The translations under genes were made by a program, and so were the position numbers. Positions 59,703 through 64,000 of a stretch of DNA of 64,000 bases are shown here, one piece after another (the stretch's first letter is position 1; each line of letters opens with the position of its first letter). The notes beneath the pieces were generated by a model, which had not been told where the DNA came from, did not search any database, and saw only the letters and a list, made by a program, of their open reading frames with translations. The DNA comes from Micromonospora polyrhachis. GTDB lineage: Bacteria; Actinomycetota; Actinomycetes; Mycobacteriales; Micromonosporaceae. The DNA is taken from NCBI RefSeq assembly GCF_014203835.1, contig NZ_JACHJW010000001.1, positions 1,860,001-1,924,000 on the forward strand, written 5' to 3'.

Positions 59703-60931
59703 ATGTCGTCGGGGTCGACGCCAAGTCCGGCCAGTCGGCCCGCGAGGGCCGTGACCATGCCGGCAGGTCCGGACAGGTAGGCGTGGTGTCCCGCCCAACT
59801 GCCGCGCCGGGTCACCACGTCGACCACGGTGCCCGACTCGTACGGGTAGGCGGCTCCCTCGGCGACCGCCCGGACCACCTGTAGCCAGGGGTAGCGCGCG
59901 GCGTACGAGTCGAGCAGTTCCAGTTCGTAGATCTCACCGAAGGTACGGGCACCGAAGAACAGCCGGGTCGGTGGTGGACTCGGCTGCCGGGCCAGCTCGC
60001 CCAGGAGAGCCCGGATGGGGGCCAACCCGGTGCCGCCGGCGACCAGCAGCACACCCTTGGCCGCCGTACCCGCCAGCGTCATCATCCCCCGGGCCGGGGC
60101 GAGCCGCAGTTCGTCACCGACAGTGACCTTGTTGACCAGCACGTCACTGAGCCGGCCGGCACCGGTGGCCCGAACGTGGAACTCGACCATGTTGTCCGGC
60201 CCCGGCGGATCGGCCATCGAGTAGCACCGCCAGTTGTGCGGCAGGTAGGGCGACTCGATGGTGGCGTACTGCCCGGCGACGTAGGGGTAGGGCTGCGCTG
60301 GTCGTACCCGGATCACGGCCAGGTCCGGGCCGGCCTGCTGGTGGTGCACCACGGTGGCGGTGACGTACGGCGGCGCGGAGAGCGCCGCCTGCGCGGCGTC
60401 GCTCATCACCCGGGTTACGAAGTGGTACGCCCGCTGCCACGCCTGGTCGTAGGCGGACCGCCAAGCGCCGCCCGCACGGGTACGCAGCGCTTCGAGCAGC
60501 GCGTCGCCGAAGGGCTGGAAGTGGGCGGCGCGTACCCCGAGCCGACGGTGTGCCTGGCCCAGTTGCTGGAAGTACGGGACGACCACGTCCGGCCGGTGCA
60601 GATCGCCGATGAGCCGACGCATCGACGCGGATAGTTGATCACGCTGAGCGACGATCGAGTCGGGAAAGAGGGATCGCAGATGCGGGGAGTCCCGGAAGAG
60701 CACTGTGTAGACGTACATCAGCGTGTCGCCGAATGGCTCCACGATGGACAGACTGTCCTGCATCATCCGCTGGTCACTCAGGCGCTGCGGCCAGCCGTCG
60801 AGCAGCATGGCGCTGCGTTCGGCAGGGTCACCGATCCCCCGACCGCCACCGCGCATGCTTCGGCGCAGCAGCATCGAGTGATGCAGGCCGAGCAGACTGT
60901 GGTAGTCGTTGCGCGCTTCGGGCTCCTTCAT
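59684..60931 (-). CDS. Globin domain fused to FAD/NAD reductase (flavohaemoprotein-like)
   Basis: A 415-residue protein. Residues 50-180 form a globin-type domain (LYVYTVLFRDSPHLRSLFPD-like block; proximal His in LGQAHRRLGVRAAHFQPFGD). The rest is a ferredoxin-NADP reductase-like module: FAD motif RCYSMADPP, then PARGMMTLAG and NAD motif GVLLVAGGTGLAPIRALLGE. Family role: oxygen-dependent nitric oxide detoxification or a related redox role. The N-terminal extension (about 50 residues) is longer than in Hmp. ATG at 60931 preferred, 60991 possible; neither has a clear ribosome-binding site. Confidence 0.87.
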   Translation of the reverse strand: MKEPEARNDYHSLLGLHHSMLLRRSMRGGGRGIGDPAERSAMLLDGWPQRLSDQRMMQDSLSIVEPFGDTLMYVYTVLFRDSPHLRSLFPDSIVAQRDQLSASMRRLIGDLHRPDVVVPYFQQLGQAHRRLGVRAAHFQPFGDALLEALRTRAGGAWRSAYDQAWQRAYHFVTRVMSDAAQAALSAPPYVTATVVHHQQAGPDLAVIRVRPAQPYPYVAGQYATIESPYLPHNWRCYSMADPPGPDNMVEFHVRATGAGRLSDVLVNKVTVGDELRLAPARGMMTLAGTAAKGVLLVAGGTGLAPIRALLGELARQPSPPPTRLFFGARTFGEIYELELLDSYAARYPWLQVVRAVAEGAAYPYESGTVVDVVTRRGSWAGHHAYLSGPAGMVTALAGRLAGLGVDPDDIRYDPQ

Positions 60932-60991
60932 GCTGGGGATGATAGGGGCCGCCCCGCCGTTCATGATCGCTGCGGCCGAGCCCCGGACCAC

Positions 60992-61478
60992 CCCGCCGTG
61001 GTGGGGAGTTTTCCCAGGTCAGCACCGCCGAGCGGGGCATTTCCCCAGCTCAGCATCGGTACGGGCAAGTTGACGAAGAGACCGGGTGGCGACCACCCCG
61101 ACCCGGCCCACCGTCCACCCGACGGGAAACGTCAGAAAGATCACGGAGCGTGGTCACGGCTCCGTGAACCCGAGAACACCCACCGTGCGGCTCGCGCCAG
61201 GGCGATCGATCCGATGTGGCCGTCTTGGCCGGACCTGCCACGCCGAAGACGCGAGCGCCTACAGCCAACAGACAACTATGTGACAGTACGTATTTGTTTC
61301 GACGCACGTACAAATCGTTTGGCCTGCACTGATCCGACCTACTGGCGGATTCCCAGCCGGCTTGGACCACACTAAGTTAGCTGAACGGGCAACAGTTGAC
61401 CCGCCGGAGAGATCTGGACCTAGGTGCCTACCGCCCCTCGCGGAAGTGGTGGCGTACCGAGACATGGAGGCAGCGCCA
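60992..61478. other. Gene-free stretch before the roadblock genes
   Basis: Nearly 490 bases without a supportable gene. AT-rich sequence around 61285-61325 (TATTTGT ... ACAAAT) is a likely promoter region for the roadblock operon. A Cys- and Arg-rich open frame here has no ribosome-binding site. Confidence 0.45.
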
Positions 61479-61850
61479 GTGGCGAACCTGGAAGTGGTGT
61501 TGAAGGAAGCGATGAGCATCGAGGGGGCGATCGGCGTCGCCCTGGTGGACTTCACCAGTGGGATGACGTTGGCGACCGCAGGTGGTTCCGCCGAACTCGA
61601 CCTCACCGTGGCGGCAGCCGGCAACACCGATGTGATCCGGGCCAAGCTGCGCACCATCGAGATGCTGAAGCTCCCCGACGGCATCGAGGACATCCTCATC
61701 ACGTTGGACACCCAATACCACCTGATTCGGCCGTTGCACTCCCGCGCGGGCGACGGCCTCTTCCTCTACCTGGCGCTGAACAAGGGGCGGGCCAACCTGG
61801 CGCTCGCCCGGCACCGGCTCCGCCTGGTCGAGGAAAGCCTGGAACTGTGA
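61479..61850 (+). CDS. Roadblock/LC7-domain protein, first of a pair
   Basis: A 123-residue roadblock/LC7 (MglB-like) protein: LEVVLKEAMSIEGAIGVALV, then SAELDLTVAAAGNTDVIRAK and DTQYHLIRPLHSRAGDGLFL. These dimerise and regulate small Ras-like GTPases in signalling operons of actinobacteria. The GTG at 61479 follows GGAGGCAGC and is preferred to the ATG at 61464 that contains the Shine-Dalgarno itself. Its stop overlaps the next gene by GTGA. Confidence 0.85.
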   Translation: MANLEVVLKEAMSIEGAIGVALVDFTSGMTLATAGGSAELDLTVAAAGNTDVIRAKLRTIEMLKLPDGIEDILITLDTQYHLIRPLHSRAGDGLFLYLALNKGRANLALARHRLRLVEESLEL

Positions 61851-62332
61851 TCGACAACCGAGGCGCTGCCGTCGAACCGCTGCCTCGTCGGGAGCGCTCG
61901 GCCCGGTTCGACGGGCCCCCCGCCTCCGCACACCGGGAATCGCTCGCCGGCCCCGACACCGACCACGCGGTACGAACCCAGTTGGCTGGGCTGCGACACG
62001 CGCTGCCCGGCGTACGGGGCTGCGTCGTCGCGGGCGTGGACGGCCTGCTGATCTCGCACGACCTTACCGGTGACCCCGAACCACACGATCTGGCAGCGCT
62101 GGCGGCCACCACGTTCGGCCTCGGGCGGCAGGCCGGGCTCGCCCTACGGCACGGCCCGTTCCGGGAGTCCACCGTGCACAGTCACCGGGGCTACTTCGCC
62201 GTGTACGCGGTGAGCGAAACCGTCCTGCTCGCGGTGCTCGGCGACGACGGGCTGAACGTGGCCCGGCTACACCTGGAGGCCCGGCCGCTGGCCAACCGGC
62301 TCGCCGACCTGCTGCACGTTCGCACCGCGTAA
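61847..62332 (+). CDS. Roadblock/LC7-domain protein, second of a pair
   Basis: A 161-residue protein starting at GTG 61847 (GTGA overlap with the gene before). After a Pro/Arg-rich 40-residue tail comes a roadblock domain: LRHALPGVRGCVVAGVDGLL, then ATTFGLGRQAGLALRHGPFR and GYFAVYAVSETVLLAVLGDD. The pair probably forms a heterodimer. No partner GTPase or DUF742 gene is adjacent, unlike in typical conservons. Confidence 0.83.
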   Translation: MIDNRGAAVEPLPRRERSARFDGPPASAHRESLAGPDTDHAVRTQLAGLRHALPGVRGCVVAGVDGLLISHDLTGDPEPHDLAALAATTFGLGRQAGLALRHGPFRESTVHSHRGYFAVYAVSETVLLAVLGDDGLNVARLHLEARPLANRLADLLHVRTA

Positions 62333-62373
62333 GCAGCATGGGCTGTGGTCGGCACCGGGTCGCTGGTGCCGAC

Positions 62374-62488
62374 CATCGGCACCGGCACGGCGGGGCTTCT
62401 GCCCGGCCATCGGCACCGGCACGGCGGGGCCTCTGCCCGGCCATCGGCACCAGCCCGGCGGGGCCTCTGCCCGGCCATCGGCACCCGG
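62374..62488. repeat. 34-bp tandem repeat, about 3.5 copies
   Basis: CATCGGCACC begins at 62374, 62408, 62442 and 62476, an exact 34-base period, with conserved GGCGGGGC and TCTGCCCGGC between. It lies in the gap between the roadblock pair and the lectin gene and is not in frame with either. Confidence 0.92.
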
Positions 62489-62555
62489 TCCCTTGCTCGG
62501 TATCCCAGCCAACCCCCGTCGACCGGGACTCCGGCGCGTCGGCCACTATGCCTGA

Positions 62556-63266
62556 ATGCCCACTGACGAAGTATCCCCGCCGCCGGGCGGCACGCTCTAC
62601 AGTTCCGGTCCGCGATCCCGACTGCCCCGGGGACGGACGTTGCTGATCATCCTGACGGTCAGCGTGGTGGGCATGCTGGGCCTGGTGGGTGTGCTCGTCG
62701 GGACCGCGCTCGGCAAGAACTCCCGCGCTGATGGCGGACCTCCGACTGGGACGGCAGCCCCCACCGCCACCGTATCGGCGACCGAGACAGCGGAGCCGAG
62801 CCAGGACGAGCCCACCCCGACGCCGGAGGCCACGCCCAGCAGTCCGACCAGCAACGGGCGGATCCTCCGGTTGGTACACGCCTCGCTCTGCCTGGATGTC
62901 GTGAACGGGGTGGCACCCGAAGGCGCGGCTGTCCAGCAGGCTGAGTGTTCCGGGTCCCAGAGCCAACACTGGCTGAGCACACCGGCTGGTGAAGGCACGG
63001 TCACGCTGGTCAACGCGGGCAGCGGCATGTGTCTCGACGTCTACAACCTGAGCACCGACGACGGTGCGGCGATCATCCAGTGGACCTGTAACGGGGGCCC
63101 CAACCAGCAGTGGCGGCTCACCAGCGTCGGCACCGGTCAGGTGACCTTGGTCAGCGTCCACAGCGACAAGTGCCTGGACGTGCCGGAGGCCAGCACGGCC
63201 CCCGGCACCAAGATCCAGCAGTGGACCTGCAACAGCGGAACGAACCAGACCTGGACGGTTTCCTAG
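62556..63266 (+). CDS. Membrane-anchored ricin-type beta-trefoil lectin
   Basis: A 236-residue protein with a short cytoplasmic start, one membrane helix at about residues 28-52 (TLLIILTVSVVGMLGLVGVL), a Thr/Pro/Glu spacer and a C-terminal ricin B trefoil of about 135 residues. The three lobes carry QxW-type motifs in SQSQHWLS, GPNQQWRL and GTNQTWTV, and CLDV repeated three times. Predicted to bind galactose- or xylan-type sugars outside the membrane. It lacks an enzymatic domain. Confidence 0.9.
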   Translation: MPTDEVSPPPGGTLYSSGPRSRLPRGRTLLIILTVSVVGMLGLVGVLVGTALGKNSRADGGPPTGTAAPTATVSATETAEPSQDEPTPTPEATPSSPTSNGRILRLVHASLCLDVVNGVAPEGAAVQQAECSGSQSQHWLSTPAGEGTVTLVNAGSGMCLDVYNLSTDDGAAIIQWTCNGGPNQQWRLTSVGTGQVTLVSVHSDKCLDVPEASTAPGTKIQQWTCNSGTNQTWTVS

Positions 63267-63268
63267 GG

Positions 63269-64000
63269 CTAGCTCGGCTGCCTTCCGAAGGAAACCCGGT
63301 GCAGCTCGCCCGGGATGTCGCTGGCGACATAGAGTTCGCCCCTGGCGTCCACTCCGAAGGTGCTCGGTCGGGCCGGCAGTTGTCCGATCGCCCGACTCTC
63401 GTAGCCACCGCCCCGGACGGGACGGATCGCGAACGCGGTGGCCGAGCAGTAGTCGGTCGCCAGGTACGTACCGGTGGCGATCCGCGCGAACTGCCGTCCG
63501 CGATAGACGTGCCCACCGATGACCGCGCAACCGTCGACCCGGGTCCCGTAGTGGAACACCGGGTCTATGTAGCGTGCGTCCGGCTGGCAGCGTTCGGGCA
63601 GGACCACCGCCGGCCCTTCCTTGCAGGACCAGCCGAAGTTGGCACCGCCGACACCAGCCCGCAGGTGGTTGACCTCCTCGTAGGCGTTCTGTCCGACGTC
63701 GGCGATCCAGAGCGAGCCGTTGCGCGGGTCGATCGAGAACTTCCAGGCGTTGCGGAGCCCGTACGCCCAGATCTCCGGGCGGGCACCGGGCTGCCCCACG
63801 AACGGGTTGTCCCGGGGTACGCAGTACGCCTGCTCCCCGCAGGAGCGCCGCACGTCCAGCCGGAGGATCTTGCCGAGTAGTGTGCCCAGGTCCTGGCCGG
63901 TGTTCAGCGGGTCGTTGCCACCGCCACCGTCACCCAGGCTCCAGTAGAGATGGCCGTCCCGGCCGAAGGCCAGGTCTCCGCCGTTGTGGTTGCTGAACTC
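63269..64000 (-). CDS. PQQ-dependent sugar (sorbosone-type) dehydrogenase, 5' end outside window
   Basis: The last 243 residues of a six-bladed propeller enzyme of the glucose/sorbosone dehydrogenase family. Visible: the N-proximal SNHNGGDLAFGRDGHLYWSL, then LGDGGGGNDPLNTGQDLGTL, the ARPEIWAYGLRNAWKFSIDP and LWIADVGQNAYEEVNHLRAG pair, and DARGELYVASDIPGELHRVS at the end. Members oxidise sugars with PQQ, usually outside the cell. The frame is open to base 64000 so the start and signal peptide are not seen. It is convergent with the lectin gene with a two-base gap. Confidence 0.9.
   Translation of the reverse strand, partial: EFSNHNGGDLAFGRDGHLYWSLGDGGGGNDPLNTGQDLGTLLGKILRLDVRRSCGEQAYCVPRDNPFVGQPGARPEIWAYGLRNAWKFSIDPRNGSLWIADVGQNAYEEVNHLRAGVGGANFGWSCKEGPAVVLPERCQPDARYIDPVFHYGTRVDGCAVIGGHVYRGRQFARIATGTYLATDYCSATAFAIRPVRGGGYESRAIGQLPARPSTFGVDARGELYVASDIPGELHRVSFGRQPS

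Noticed and set aside
1-64000. tRNA, rRNA, CRISPR array or classic attachment site
   Set aside because: No cloverleaf, rRNA signature or spaced repeat array could be recognised; the tandem repeats found have no spacers.

Overview
The window is 64 kb of very GC-rich chromosomal DNA (about 70 %) with densely packed genes, frequent GTG/TTG starts, strong GGAGG ribosome-binding sites and 4-bp stop/start overlaps. Gene content (LAL-type LuxR regulator, GH12+CBM2 cellulase behind a CebR-type operator, glucosylglycerate hydrolase-like and GH15 glycosidases, roadblock/LC7 proteins, PucR regulator) and the GTTAGGAAGGG...CCCTTCCTAAC palindromes point to a filamentous actinobacterium, most likely Micromonosporaceae. 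The family assignment is inference; the actinobacterial assignment is secure.

Layout. 1-8.9 kb: 5' part of a GTPase gene, a LAL ATPase regulator, the NAD-salvage pair pncB-pncA, an MFS transporter and cytochrome oxidase subunit I, the last two separated by a perfect convergent terminator hairpin. 9-20.6 kb: FAD monooxygenase, secreted cellulase with CebR box, aldo/keto reductase, MGH1-type glycosidase, a 25-bp tandem repeat, GH15 glucosidase/trehalase, cupin, membrane protein and surface-type proteins. 20.6-31.7 kb is an accessory region: two tandem membrane-anchored paralogues, a nuclease toxin with an eCIS-cargo-type N terminus, a translationally coupled pair (zinc-knuckle small protein and a DnaJ-zinc-finger-like protein), a GntR regulator behind a 26-bp palindrome, an IS1380 transposase, a group II intron with reverse transcriptase, and an HNH endonuclease. 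31.8-45.4 kb: an LLM-oxidoreductase/hemerythrin fusion, DUF3103-like secreted protein, MmpS-like protein, Ca/Na exchanger, cysteine-less HesB-like protein, SDR, MarR/cupin divergent pair, a TPR membrane protein and an HTH-less LAL-like ATPase flanked by an exact 19-bp repeat.

45.5-57.7 kb is the most interesting part. On the minus strand lie a Cas4/AddB-like PD-(D/E)XK nuclease with four cysteines, an overlapping unknown gene with a possible beta-barrel region, and (8 kb further on, same strand) a Upf1/Dna2-type SF1 helicase. Together they look like a Dna2 protein split into three genes. Between parts two and three sits a defence island: an Mrr-like nuclease fused into one operon with the DarT/DarG DNA ADP-ribosylation toxin-antitoxin, a frameshifted PLD-helicase-DUF3427-type protein, a decayed radical-SAM gene and a CYTH-domain gene.

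57.9-64 kb returns to ordinary core genes: PucR-type regulator, KhtT-like protein, globin/FAD reductase, two overlapping roadblock/LC7 proteins, a 34-bp tandem repeat, a membrane-anchored ricin-type lectin and the 3' part of a sugar (sorbosone-type) dehydrogenase that runs off the end. No tRNA, rRNA or CRISPR array was seen.
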